DNA from: SZUA-36 sp963774415 | GTDB taxonomy: Bacteria; Pseudomonadota; Gammaproteobacteria; Xanthomonadales; SZUA-36 | NCBI GenBank assembly: GCA_963774415.1 | Contig: CAVZEU010000002.1 | Span: 1 to 64,000, forward strand | Direction of reading: 5' to 3' | Length of the DNA stretch: 64,000 bases | Shown here: one piece after another, positions 1 to 8,493 of the stretch | Layout of the letters: every line of letters begins with the position of its first letter | How positions within the stretch are numbered: the first letter of the stretch is position 1 | The notes under the pieces: generated by a model | What the model was told of the DNA's origin: nothing | Seen by the model: only the letters and a program-made list of their open reading frames with translations | Database searches by the model: none | Program-made: the position numbers and the translations under genes

Positions 1-62
1 TTTCAAAGGGTGTATTCCGGTCACATGGTTTACACCTAATTCCGGGCACATGCTTAACACTT
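1..62. repeat. Two tandem 22-bp motifs at the window edge, possibly the end of a transposable element
   Basis: The motif ATTCCGG(T/G)CACATG occurs at 14-27 and again at 39-52. Each copy is followed by a TT(T/A)ACAC tail, giving two near-identical 22-bp units spaced 25 bp apart. Multiple short terminal repeats of this kind are typical of IS21-family ends. No transposase is visible because the window begins here, so the assignment is inference. Confidence 0.35.
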
Positions 63-136
63 TGTCCGGCGCGAACAGCATCGAGCCGGGCGCTGCCCGG
101 CTCATTGCTTCGATCAGGCATGGCACGGATGCTGCA

Positions 137-886
137 TCAGGCAGGTTCCACGACCTCAATCCGGTTCAATATTTCGGCGAAGGTCTGCTCGCCGGGTATC
201 AGCAAAAACCAGACCTTGAACTCATGAGGCGGCGCCGCAAAGTGGTTTTCCGCGCACAGGGTGTAATGCCGTTTCCGGGCATTTGGCCGCAGCCGGTAGT
301 CGAGTTCCAGTTCACGCAGGCCGACGTCGGTTTTGGGGGGCGAGTGAAAAGTCGTCAGCCCCAGGAATTTGTGAGCGGCCATCAGGTAGCCGGAAAACAC
401 CATGTTGGCAAATTCCGCCACGGCGTCGAACATCATTTCCCTGACCTCGAAGCTGTTTGAATGCGCCGGCACACGCGTTCGGACCCATTCCGGGATCAAC
501 CTCTCCATCATTTCCGCGCTGATCTCGGGGTGCATGCTGTAGGGATTCGCTTTGCTCAGCAACTCGCAAATCGCCGTGAAGTCACGCCCGCTCATGGCCA
601 GTACGGCCTTCCCTTTCATGTCTCCGCCGAGGTCGCTCGAGACCAGGATATGGCGGTGGGAAGCCGAGGCCATCTTCCTCGTAACTTCATCGCTGTCGGA
701 AATTTCCGTGCTTATGACCCGGCTGTCGACCCCACACCGCAGCATGGACTCGAGCACGTCCCGTATCTTGAGGGAGCCGGCTTCCAGTACTTTCCTGAGT
801 ACAAAAACCTTCTGTGTATCGATGTCCATGCTTTGACTTCGAACTTTAAACGTTTCGCTGTGCACGCTCGTCCACCCAGTTTCCAT
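137..886 (-). CDS. CheC/CheX-type CheY-P phosphatase-like protein
   Basis: A 249-residue soluble protein with no signal peptide. Its C-terminal half carries the CheC/CheX/FliY phosphatase signature D-x3-E-x2-N-x21-P, with D154, E158, N161 and P183 at exactly that spacing inside the segment DAVAEFANMVFSG. Members of this family remove phosphate from phosphorylated CheY-like receivers. The upstream gene, 6 bp away and on the same strand, encodes a lone receiver, which is the likely substrate. The start at 886 is supported by an AGGAGAG ribosome binding site overlapping the end of the receiver gene. The first ~120 residues do not resemble a family I can name. No chemoreceptor, CheA or flagellar gene lies nearby, so the pair may serve another phosphorelay. 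Confidence 0.75.
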   Translation of the reverse strand: METGWTSVHSETFKVRSQSMDIDTQKVFVLRKVLEAGSLKIRDVLESMLRCGVDSRVISTEISDSDEVTRKMASASHRHILVSSDLGGDMKGKAVLAMSGRDFTAICELLSKANPYSMHPEISAEMMERLIPEWVRTRVPAHSNSFEVREMMFDAVAEFANMVFSGYLMAAHKFLGLTTFHSPPKTDVGLRELELDYRLRPNARKRHYTLCAENHFAAPPHEFKVWFLLIPGEQTFAEILNRIEVVEPA

Positions 887-892
887 ATCCGG

Positions 893-1255
893 CTACTCTC
901 CTATCACTCGCTCAATCTCGCTGAGCAAATGAGTCCGGACGGGAGGCTTGTTGATGAAGCTGCAGGCGCCGTTTTGCAGCGAACGATCCCTGACTTCCTC
1001 GAGATCGATGGCCGAAATCATGATGACCCTGGCTTCGGGGTCATGTGCCAGAATCGCCTTCAGCGCCTGCAAACCGTTCTCGCCCTCCATCAGGTAGTCC
1101 AACGTGACGATCCGGGGGCGGAGTTCTTTGTAAAGGCTCACAGCGTCTTCGGTGTTAGCCGCTTCCCCGATCACGTCGTGGCCCGCGCTTTCGATGATGT
1201 AACGGAGTGTGTCGCGCATAAACGAAGAATCGTCTACGATGAGTACGCTGGCCAT
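893..1255 (-). CDS. Single-domain CheY-like response regulator
   Basis: This 120-residue protein is a receiver domain and nothing else. The acidic pair D8/D9 (VDDS), phospho-acceptor D53 (TLDYLMEG), conserved S81 (MISA) and K103 (INKPP) are all in place. A phosphorylated receiver without an output domain acts by protein contact, as CheY does. It is cotranscribed with the CheC/CheX-like gene that starts 6 bp after its stop, which suggests a switch and its phosphatase. No kinase gene is in the window. The start at 1255 has only a weak upstream purine stretch, so the exact start is less sure than the gene. Confidence 0.88.
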   Translation of the reverse strand: MASVLIVDDSSFMRDTLRYIIESAGHDVIGEAANTEDAVSLYKELRPRIVTLDYLMEGENGLQALKAILAHDPEARVIMISAIDLEEVRDRSLQNGACSFINKPPVRTHLLSEIERVIGE

Positions 1256-1492
1256 ATGTTCGAGTTCGCTGTTGTGAAATCAATCTGGGCAATCCCGGCT
1301 TCCCTTACCGGCCGATTGCGCTGAACGCCCTTTTGATACGAATGGCTCGCTTCCCGCTCCATTCGCCCGGAAACAGGTTGGCCGCCTGGATCTGCTGGCG
1401 CAACTCATCTCCTGCCACTACCTTATACGTTGACGTGTGGCGCATTTATACTGCGAAAAGTTACAGAGTTCAAAGAGAATTTGTACCAGACG

Positions 1493-1520
1493 TTGGCACC
1501 GGCGTAAGCTTGTTTACACT
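1493..1520 (+). promoter_or_regulatory. Predicted sigma-70 promoter of the SYLF gene
   Basis: TTGGCA (1493-1498) and TACACT (1515-1520) are separated by 16 bp. The expected transcript starts about 25 nt before the ATG at 1551. A TTGACG at 1430 followed by TATACT at 1447 has an 11-bp spacer and is not a credible promoter. The rest of 1256-1550 shows no gene. Confidence 0.45.
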
Positions 1521-1550
1521 AGGTACCAAAATCACCCACGAGGAAGGAAG

Positions 1551-2090
1551 ATGAGAAAGTTGACCGCCGCGTTATTGGCACTGTGCCTGGCCTCCACGAC
1601 CGCATGGGCGCAGCAATGGCAGCCCGACACCAATGACAAGCAGGAGTTGTCGGTGCAAAAGGCCCTGGTCAAGGCCTGGGACAAGAACCCCGCCACCAAG
1701 CAGTGGTTCGCGGACGCCTACGCTTACGCGGTATTACCCAGGGTCGGCAAGGGCGGCATCGGCATCGGCGGCGCCTACGGCAAGGGCCTGGTGATCCGGG
1801 GCAGCCAGACCGTGGGCAAGGCGAGCATGTCCCAGGTCACCGTCGGCCTGCAGTTGGGCGGACAGGTGTACTCCGAATATATCCTGTTCGAAGACGAAAC
1901 CGCCTTCAAGCACTTTACCCGCGGGCAATTCGAGTTCGACGCACAGGTCTCGGCGGTCGCGATCACCGCGGGCGCCTCCTTTGACGCCGATTACGAAAAA
2001 GGCGTGGCGGTCTTCACGCTGGCCGACGGCGGGCTGATGTACGAAGCCGCCGTGGGCGGGCAGAAGTTCAAGTACAAACCCATAGAATAA
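1551..2090 (+). CDS. Secreted SYLF (YSC84-like) lipid-binding domain protein
   Basis: A 179-residue protein with a signal peptide (MRKLTAALLALCLASTTAWA, cleaved after AWA). The rest is a single SYLF/Ysc84 domain: a YAYAVLP-type helix (about residues 60-66), the glycine-rich GKGGIGIGG segment, and a C-terminal beta region ending near GQKFKYKP. SYLF domains bind lipids; the bacterial exported forms have no settled role. The start at 1551 follows a strong GAGGAAGG site; the open frame extends upstream but has no comparable signal. The gene stands alone and is convergent with the SLC13 transporter, with repeat array A between them. Confidence 0.85.
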   Translation: MRKLTAALLALCLASTTAWAQQWQPDTNDKQELSVQKALVKAWDKNPATKQWFADAYAYAVLPRVGKGGIGIGGAYGKGLVIRGSQTVGKASMSQVTVGLQLGGQVYSEYILFEDETAFKHFTRGQFEFDAQVSAVAITAGASFDADYEKGVAVFTLADGGLMYEAAVGGQKFKYKPIE

Positions 2091-2149
2091 AAACCGAGCA
2101 ACCGAGGCGCGTGCATTGGGAGATTCACGCCTGCGCGGAAACGACGTGC

Positions 2150-2533
2150 CTGTGAAGGCGGCGCCGGGAGAGCGCAGCCGGGGCCGTGCATCCGTCGGGA
2201 ACGGATGCCGAGCGCGCAGGACGCCTCGAGCGTGCCCCGGATGCGGCTGCCCGGCGGCGTCTTAATGGACGTATGCCTGTAAGGACGGCGCCGGGAGAAC
2301 GCAGCCGGGGCCGTGCATCCGTCGGGAACGGATGCCGAGCGCGCAGGATGCCTCGAGCGTGCCCCGGATGCGGCTGCCTGGCGGCGTCTTAATGGACGTA
2401 TGCCTGTAAGGACGGCGCCGGGAGAACGCGGCCGGGGCCGTGCATCCGTCGGGAACGGATGCCGAGCGCGCAGGATGCCTCGAGCGTGCCCCGGATGCGG
2501 CTGCCTGGCGGCGTCTTAATGAATACGTGCCTG
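2150..2533. repeat. Repeat array A: three copies of the 127-bp structured unit
   Basis: Apical hairpins GCATCCGT-cggga-ACGGATGC begin at 2188, 2315 and 2442, exactly 127 bp apart. In each unit, outer segments GCCGG/CCGGC (weakened to CCTGG in copies 2 and 3), GCAG/CTGC and CCGGGGC/GCCCCGG can pair around two inner hairpins, giving a fold of about 97 nt. A second inner hairpin is GAG-c-GCG-cagga-(C/T)GC-CTC. The array fills the gap between the ends of the SYLF gene and the SLC13 gene, which converge. It is flanked by REP-like GC palindromes. Open reading frames here rotate frame from copy to copy and are not genes. Confidence 0.9.
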
Positions 2534-2554
2534 GAAATGCTCACTACCAGCGTC

Positions 2555-2620
2555 GGGGAGATTTCCACCTGCGCGGGAATGACGTGTCGGTTTTGGGAAA
2601 TTCCCGCCTGTGCGGACCTT
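2555..2620. repeat. REP-like palindromes flanking array A
   Basis: Two partial copies of the motif ATTCCCGCCTGCGCGGGAAT lie next to each other (TTTCCACCTGCGCGGGAATGACG near 2561-2583, in two parts, and AAATTCCCGCCTGTGCGGAC near 2598-2617). This palindrome family recurs at 39098, 49404 and 56313. Confidence 0.6.
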
Positions 2621-2637
2621 TCGTGGCGCAGATAACT

Positions 2638-4455
2638 TTAAAGGTTGTAGGAATAGGCCAGCACCACCGTCAACACGGCCCACATCAACAACGTCAGCGG
2701 TGTGCCCACGCGTACGAAATCGCTGAATTTGTAACCGCCCGCGTTCATGACCAGCAGGTTGGTCTTGTAGGCCATCGGCGTCACGAAACTGAGGTTGGCG
2801 CCGAACAGCACCGCCAGCACGAACGGCTCCAGCGGCATACCCAATTGCCGGGCGATGCTGATGGCCACCGGCGTGCCGATCACCGCTGCCGCGTTGTTCG
2901 AAACGATATTGGTCATGACCGCCATCAGCAGCATCAGCAGCGACAGGATCCAGGTCGGCGCGAAGCCGTGCGTGAGGTAGAGGAACACCTGCGCGATGTA
3001 TTCGGCGCCGCCGGTTTTCATCAGCGCGTTGCCCAGCGCCAGCGAGGCCACGATCACCAGGATCACCTGGGTGTTGAGGGCGCGGCTGGCCTGTTGCCAT
3101 TGCAGGCACCCCGTCGCGATCAGCACGAGGCAACCCAGCACGGCGCTGACGGCAATCGGCATGACGCCGAACGCGGCCAGCGCCACGATGCCCACCATGG
3201 TCAGCAGCGCAAGCGGCGCCTTCGCCGAATGCGGCAGGTCGGTGGTGCTGTCGAGCACCATTAGCTCACCGCCGACCTTGAGCGTGTGGACGTCCTCGGC
3301 GCTGCCCTGCACCAGCAACACGTCGCTGGCGCGCAAACGCTGATTGTTCAGCCCCGGCGTACCGGTCGGGGTCACGGCGCCGGCCCGGTGAACGGCGAGC
3401 AAGTCCAGCCCGTAACGGGTTTTGAGGCCCGCGTCCACCACCCGCATACCGTGCAGGCGTGAGCCCCCGGTGACGACAACCTCGGCCAGTTGCAGGTCGC
3501 CCTCCGGCAGGGAATCGGCTTCGTCCGGCCCGGCCAGCAGTTTTGCGTCGAGCACGGCTTCGTACTCCTTCAACTCGGCAGACGTTCCCGCTACCAGCAG
3601 CCTGTCACCGGCCTCGATCTGTACATCCGGCAGCGGCGAGAGGAACAGGTTGTCCCTGACTATGTGCCCGATCTGGAGGCTGCCGGCGGCTTTGCCGAGC
3701 ACGTCCGCCACCGTCTTGCCGACCAGCGGGTTGTCTTCATCTAACAGCAGGTGCGCATGAAACAGGCGGTTCGAGATGTCGGCCATCGGCGGCCTGCGGT
3801 CCGGTATCAGGCGCGGCGCGATCAGCCACAGGTACAACACGGCCACAGCGGCAGCGACCGATACCGGTTGCACGAAGTCGAACATGTGAAACCTGTCCAT
3901 GCCCATGTCGGCCGCGACCGATACCACCAGTAAGTTCGTCGACGTGCCGATGGTGGTCCCCATGCCGCCGATCAGGGTCGCCAGGCCCATCGGCAGCAAA
4001 ATGCCGGATGTCGGGCTGTTGCTCCGGGCCGCGGCGCCAATTAGCATGGGCAGCATCAGGATGACGATGGGCGTGTTGTTCATGAATGCGCTTAGCACGG
4101 CGCCAACCACCAGCGTCAGCAACAGCGCCAGCATCGGGCTCCATTTCCACAACCGCGCAAGTTGCCGGGCGACCGGTTCCAGTGCGCCGGTGCGTATCAG
4201 GGCCGCACCGGCGATCATCAGGGCGCTCACGGCCACCAGCGCCTCGTGGCCGAAGCCCTGGAAAAATTCCAGCGGGTCGATAGCGCCGCGCGGGCCGTCA
4301 AAAGGGAACATCTCGAACCCGATCACCAGTATGACGAGGATGGCGAGACTGGACGTTTCCAGGCTGACCCGCTCGCGCGTGAACAGGATCAGGGCCACAC
4401 CGGTCATCAGCAGCGTCGCCAGCGCGTGCAGGTTTGGGATATCAGGAAAATTCAT
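2638..4455 (-). CDS. SLC13-family permease with two RCK_C (TrkA-C) domains
   Basis: A 605-residue inner-membrane transporter. Hydrophobic segments fill residues ~10-215 and ~415-605. The SLC13/CitMHS signatures are visible: AFMNNTPIVILMLP in the first half, IVSNNAAAVIGTPVAI in the second, and TTIGTSTNLLV after the first. Between the halves are two soluble RCK_C domains (about 220-305 and 320-400), each with the LVGKTVADV or LHGMRVVDAG type opening. Relatives move dicarboxylates, sulfate or other anions with Na+ or H+; the substrate cannot be read from sequence. The gene is transcribed alone, divergent from the lipoprotein gene at 4687. Confidence 0.88.
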   Translation of the reverse strand: MNFPDIPNLHALATLLMTGVALILFTRERVSLETSSLAILVILVIGFEMFPFDGPRGAIDPLEFFQGFGHEALVAVSALMIAGAALIRTGALEPVARQLARLWKWSPMLALLLTLVVGAVLSAFMNNTPIVILMLPMLIGAAARSNSPTSGILLPMGLATLIGGMGTTIGTSTNLLVVSVAADMGMDRFHMFDFVQPVSVAAAVAVLYLWLIAPRLIPDRRPPMADISNRLFHAHLLLDEDNPLVGKTVADVLGKAAGSLQIGHIVRDNLFLSPLPDVQIEAGDRLLVAGTSAELKEYEAVLDAKLLAGPDEADSLPEGDLQLAEVVVTGGSRLHGMRVVDAGLKTRYGLDLLAVHRAGAVTPTGTPGLNNQRLRASDVLLVQGSAEDVHTLKVGGELMVLDSTTDLPHSAKAPLALLTMVGIVALAAFGVMPIAVSAVLGCLVLIATGCLQWQQASRALNTQVILVIVASLALGNALMKTGGAEYIAQVFLYLTHGFAPTWILSLLMLLMAVMTNIVSNNAAAVIGTPVAISIARQLGMPLEPFVLAVLFGANLSFVTPMAYKTNLLVMNAGGYKFSDFVRVGTPLTLLMWAVLTVVLAYSYNL

Positions 4456-4686
4456 CTGGTACTCTGCTTGTTGTTGGAGCGTATTGTACCCGGATTGACC
4501 ACGTGCCAGTCACGGAAATGAACTTCATTGGTCTTCGTCGACGCGGCTGTCCAGATCAGGGAAATGCGTATGCCTGTCACGGTATTTGCCGGATCCGGCG
4601 CCCGCTGTTCGCGCCGATGATATTTTGCCAAAGGCAGCCCAGCGTGGCAGTGACTAATCAGCCGGGCCCCATTACAATGCTGCGCC

Positions 4687-5607
4687 ATGCCTTTCGTCAA
4701 ACTATGCTCGTTGACGCTGGTCATTTGCCTGCTGGCGGGCTGCGAACGGCCGTCCCCGCCAAGCAGCGGGACCCGCATCGAAGCGACGGGCTCGCTCTCC
4801 GACCAGGCCATCAACGAAGCCAGCGGCATGCAGGCCAGCTTTTCCTATCCCGGCGACTTCTTCGTTCACAACGACAGCGGCAGAACGGTTATTTACGCGA
4901 CCAACGCAAAAGGCAGGGACCTCGGTTCGGTCACCCTCGTGCCCGCCAGAAACGTGGACTGGGAAGACATCACATCGGTCCCGGTCGGCCAGGGCCGTTG
5001 GCTGGTCATAGGAGATATCGGCGACAACCTGGCGCGGCGCCCGTACGTCTCGCTGTATTTCGCCAAGGAACCGCTGCCGGGCAAGAAAGACCGCTACGAC
5101 GGCATACTGGCGCTCGAGCACCGCGTGGATTTGACCTACCCGGACGGCCCGCGAGACTGCGAATCCCTGGCTTATGACCCCGCCGGCCGGCAGCTACTGC
5201 TGATCAGCAAGCGCGACAGGCCGGCGCACCTTTACGCCGTGGGCCTCGACGCCGCACTTAGCCAGGGGCGGGTGGAACTCGAATATCGCGGCAGGATCTG
5301 GCCGCTGCGCCCCCCTGCCGATGCCGACCGCGACCGTTGGGCCGGCCGCTGGGACTGGATTTCCCAGCCGACCGGCATGGACATCAACGCCGACGGCAGC
5401 GAAGCCGTGGTGCTGACCTACCGCAGCCTCTACCGCTTCCACCGCGGACCCGGTGAATCCTGGCTGCACGCATTGCAGCAAAAGCCGCAGGAAATCATCG
5501 GTCCCCCGGGGCCGCAAAATGAGGCGGTGGCGTACGCCAAAGATGGACAATCGGTGTTGGTGACCAGCGAAAATCTGCCGGCCATGGTTTACCGCGTTCG
5601 TTTCTAG
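4687..5607 (+). CDS. Predicted lipoprotein with beta-propeller-like repeats, function unknown
   Basis: A 306-residue protein with a lipobox (CLLAGC, lipidated C19 expected), so it is probably anchored at the outer membrane facing the periplasm. After a Ser/Pro linker the sequence has recurring propeller-blade features: FFVHNDSG, VDWEDIT, WLVIGDIGDN, CESLAYDPAGRQLLLISK, GMDINADGSEAVVLTY and NEAVAYAKDGQSVLVTSE. The wording DWEDI followed by GDIGDN is common in phytase-like or esterase-like propellers. I do not recognise a named family, and no catalytic residues can be assigned. The gene is alone and is followed by array B. Confidence 0.75.
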   Translation: MPFVKLCSLTLVICLLAGCERPSPPSSGTRIEATGSLSDQAINEASGMQASFSYPGDFFVHNDSGRTVIYATNAKGRDLGSVTLVPARNVDWEDITSVPVGQGRWLVIGDIGDNLARRPYVSLYFAKEPLPGKKDRYDGILALEHRVDLTYPDGPRDCESLAYDPAGRQLLLISKRDRPAHLYAVGLDAALSQGRVELEYRGRIWPLRPPADADRDRWAGRWDWISQPTGMDINADGSEAVVLTYRSLYRFHRGPGESWLHALQQKPQEIIGPPGPQNEAVAYAKDGQSVLVTSENLPAMVYRVRF

Positions 5608-5656
5608 ATAACACTCCCCTCCATTTCGCAACTAGTCCCGCCTGCGCGGCAACGAC

Positions 5657-6412
5657 GTGCCTGTGCGGGCGGCGCCGGGAGAGCGCAGCCGGGGCCGTGC
5701 ATCCGTCGGCAGCTGATGCCGAGCGCGCAGGACGCCCCGAGCGTGCCCCCGATGCGGCTGCCCGGCGGCGACTTAGTGAATGCGTGCCTGTGCGGGCGGC
5801 GGCGGGTGAGCTTAGCCGGGGCCGTGCGTCCGTCGGGAGCGGATGCCGAGCGCGCAGGATGCCTCGAGCGTGTCCCGGATGCAGCTACCCGGCGGCGACT
5901 TAGTGAACGCGTGCCTGTGCGGGCGGCGGCGGGTGAGCGCAGCCGGGACCGTGCATCCGCCGGGAGCGGATGCCGAGCGCGCAGGATGCCTCGAGCGTGC
6001 CCCGGATGCGACTGCCCGGCGGCGTCACAATGAACACGTGCCTCCAGGGGCGGCGCCGGGAGAGCGCAGCCGGGGCCGTGCGTCCGCCGGGAGCGGATGC
6101 CGAGCGCGCAGGATGCCTCGAGCGTGTCCCGGATGCGACTGCCCGGCGGCGTCACAATGAACTCGTGCCTCCAGGGGCGCCGCCGGGAGAGCGCGGCCGG
6201 GGCCGTGCATCCGCCGGGAGCGGATGCCGAGCGCGCAGGATGCCTTGAGCGTGCCCCGGATGCAGCTACCCGGCGGCGTCTTAGTGAATGCGTGCCTGTG
6301 CGGGCGGCGCCGGGTGAGCACAGCCGGGGCCGTGCATCCGTCGGGAACGGATGCCGAGCGCGCAGGATGCCCTGAGCGTGCCCCGGATGCGGCTGTCCGG
6401 CGGTGTCGACAT
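5657..6412. repeat. Repeat array B: six copies of the 127-bp structured unit
   Basis: Apical hairpins start at 5699, 5826, 5953, 6080, 6207 and 6334, always 127 bp apart. Copies 3 and 5 carry GCATCCGC-cggga-GCGGATGC in place of GCATCCGT-cggga-ACGGATGC: the loop-closing T-A pair has become C-G. Copy 4 has the same change plus a G-T wobble further out. Copy 2 has the T-G wobble intermediate. Copy 1 has a damaged 3' arm. The array lies between the lipoprotein gene and ligA, which converge. It is the longest of the four arrays. Confidence 0.92.
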
Positions 6413-6474
6413 GATTGTGTGCCTCGAAGCGCCTGCCCGGCGCCGTCGAAATGGAGGCTGGGCGCCGTTGACGT

Positions 6475-8493
6475 TCAGTCCAGGCTGATGCCGTGGCTCG
6501 CAGCCAGTTCGGTGAATTCGTCCTCCGACATGACCCTGACTCCCAGCTTTTTCGCCTTGTCGAGCTTGGAGCCCGGCGACTCGCCCGCCAGCACCACGCT
6601 GGTCTTGGCGGAGACGCTGCCGGATACCTTCGCGCCCAGCGACTGCAGCACGTTTTTCGCCTGCGCCCGCGGCACCGACAGCGCCCCGGTCAGAACCCAG
6701 CTCTGGCCGGCCAGCGGCTGCTCGCCTTCGGGCTGTTCCGGCGGCTGCCACTCGACGCCGGCCGCGGCCAGTTCGCTGATGACCTGGCGGTTCTTTTCCT
6801 GGCGAAAAAAATTCGCGATGTGCCCGGCGACCACCGGGCCCACATCGGGCACGCCCGTCAAGGTTTCCTCGGAAGCTTCCATCAGCGCATCCAGGCTCCT
6901 GAATTGCACGGCCAGCGAGTGCGCGGTCACCTCGCCCACCTCGCGTATGCCCAGCGCATACAAAAAGCGGTCGAGCGGCGGTTGCTTGCTTTTCTGCAAC
7001 GCTTCGATCAGGTTTTCGGCCGACTTGTCGCCCATGCGGTCAAGCGCGGCCAGTTGCTCATGCGAGAGTCCGTACAGGTCGGCCACCGTGTGCACCAGCC
7101 CGGTTTCAACCAGCTGGTCGACCAGCTTGTCGCCGAGGCCTTCGATGTCCATGGCTTTGCGGCTGGCAAAATGGCGGATGCTCTGCTTTCTTTGCGCCGG
7201 GCAGAACAAGCCGCCGCTGCAGCGGGTTACGCTCTCGCCTTCGAGCCGTTCGACCGCCGAACCGCAGACCGGGCAACGGGCGGGCATCTGGAATTCCGGC
7301 AATTCACCACGGCGGCGTTCGTGCATGGCGCGCACCACTTCCGGGATGACGTCGCCCGCCCGGCGCACGATCACGTCGTCACCGACACGGATGTCCTTGC
7401 GTCTGATCTCGTCTTCGTTGTGCAGCGTGGCGTTGGTCACCGTGACGCCGCCGACGAAGACCGGCTCCAGCCTCGCCACCGGCGTCAGCGCGCCGGTGCG
7501 CCCCACCTGCAACTCGATATCCAGCAGGCGCGTGATCTCCTCTTCGGCCGGGAACTTGTGCGCCAGCGCCCAGCGCGGCGCCCGGCTGACGAAACCCAGG
7601 ATCCGCTGGCGGGAAAAGTCGTCGACCTTGTAGACCACGCCGTCGATATCGTAATCGAGCGCATCGCGCCGTTTGGCCATCTCCGCGAAATAGGCCAGGC
7701 AGCCGTCGACGCCCTCGACCCGGCGGATTTCAGGGTTGACGGGCAGACCCCACTTTTGCAAAAGCCGCAGCGTACCGTACTGGTTGCCCGGCTCCAGCTC
7801 CGTCGTCGGCGTCGAGTACGCATTGAACATCAAGGGCCGGGACGCCGTGATCGCGGGGTCGAGCTGGCGCAAGCTGCCGGCCGCGCCGTTGCGCGGGTTC
7901 ACCAGCGGCTTTTCACCGCGCTCGCGCGCCTTGCGGTTCCAGGCGTCGAAGCCCGAGCGCGGCATGTAAACCTCGCCCCGGACCTCGAGCAGGTCCGGCC
8001 AGTCACCCGGATTGAGCCGCAGCGGCACGGCGTCGATGGTGCGCACGTTGGCCGTGACGTTCTCGCCGCGCTCGCCGTCCCCGCGCGTGGCCGCCTGCGC
8101 CAGGCTGCCGTCCACGTAGGTGAGCGCTATGGCGAGACCGTCGAGCTTGGGCTCGGCGGTGTAGACGACCGTGTCGGTCTCCAACGTGTTGCGCACGCGC
8201 TGATCGAAATCCAGCACTTCCTGCTCGGCGAAGGCGTTGGCCAGCGATAGCATCGGCGTGGCGTGCCGCACCTCCTCGAAGCCGGCCGCCGCCATACCGC
8301 CGACGCGTTGCGTGGGTGAATCGGGGGTGACGAGTTCCGGCTGTTCGCGCTCGAGCTTTTCAAGTTCCCGCAGCAGCCGGTCGTACTCGGCATCCGGCAC
8401 CTGCGGCTCGTTGAGGACGTAGTAGCGGTAATTGTGGTGTTCGATTTGCCGGCGCAGTTCTTCCGCCTGCCGCCGCGCGTCGGGCGCCGTCAT
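6475..8493 (-). CDS. ligA: NAD-dependent DNA ligase LigA
   Basis: A full-length 672-residue LigA that seals nicks using NAD+ during replication and repair. Domains in order: Ia helical NAD-binding region (HHNYRYYVLNEP, ~19-30), adenylation domain with catalytic K116 in AEPKLDGLA, OB fold, a zinc finger with four cysteines (CPVCG ... CSGGLFCP, ~410-432), helix-hairpin-helix repeats, and a C-terminal BRCT domain (QPLAGQSWVLTGAL onward, ~595-672). The ATG at 8493 overlaps the zipA stop by four bases (ATGA), so the two are translationally coupled in the order smc-zipA-ligA. Confidence 0.98.
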   Translation of the reverse strand: MTAPDARRQAEELRRQIEHHNYRYYVLNEPQVPDAEYDRLLRELEKLEREQPELVTPDSPTQRVGGMAAAGFEEVRHATPMLSLANAFAEQEVLDFDQRVRNTLETDTVVYTAEPKLDGLAIALTYVDGSLAQAATRGDGERGENVTANVRTIDAVPLRLNPGDWPDLLEVRGEVYMPRSGFDAWNRKARERGEKPLVNPRNGAAGSLRQLDPAITASRPLMFNAYSTPTTELEPGNQYGTLRLLQKWGLPVNPEIRRVEGVDGCLAYFAEMAKRRDALDYDIDGVVYKVDDFSRQRILGFVSRAPRWALAHKFPAEEEITRLLDIELQVGRTGALTPVARLEPVFVGGVTVTNATLHNEDEIRRKDIRVGDDVIVRRAGDVIPEVVRAMHERRRGELPEFQMPARCPVCGSAVERLEGESVTRCSGGLFCPAQRKQSIRHFASRKAMDIEGLGDKLVDQLVETGLVHTVADLYGLSHEQLAALDRMGDKSAENLIEALQKSKQPPLDRFLYALGIREVGEVTAHSLAVQFRSLDALMEASEETLTGVPDVGPVVAGHIANFFRQEKNRQVISELAAAGVEWQPPEQPEGEQPLAGQSWVLTGALSVPRAQAKNVLQSLGAKVSGSVSAKTSVVLAGESPGSKLDKAKKLGVRVMSEDEFTELAASHGISLD

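Noticed and set aside
461..1324. 287-codon plus-strand frame
   Set aside because: It is the antisense of the receiver and phosphatase genes, which have clear motifs.
1430..1452. TTGACG...TATACT as promoter for the SYLF gene
   Set aside because: Spacer is only 11 bp; the TTGGCA/TACACT pair with 16 bp is better placed.
2186..6375. Many 60-100-codon open frames with recurring peptides (SGTDAERAG, RRRLN) inside arrays A and B
   Set aside because: The 127-bp period shifts frame at every copy, so peptides repeat only because DNA repeats. No ribosome binding sites, and the same frames occur in arrays C and D.
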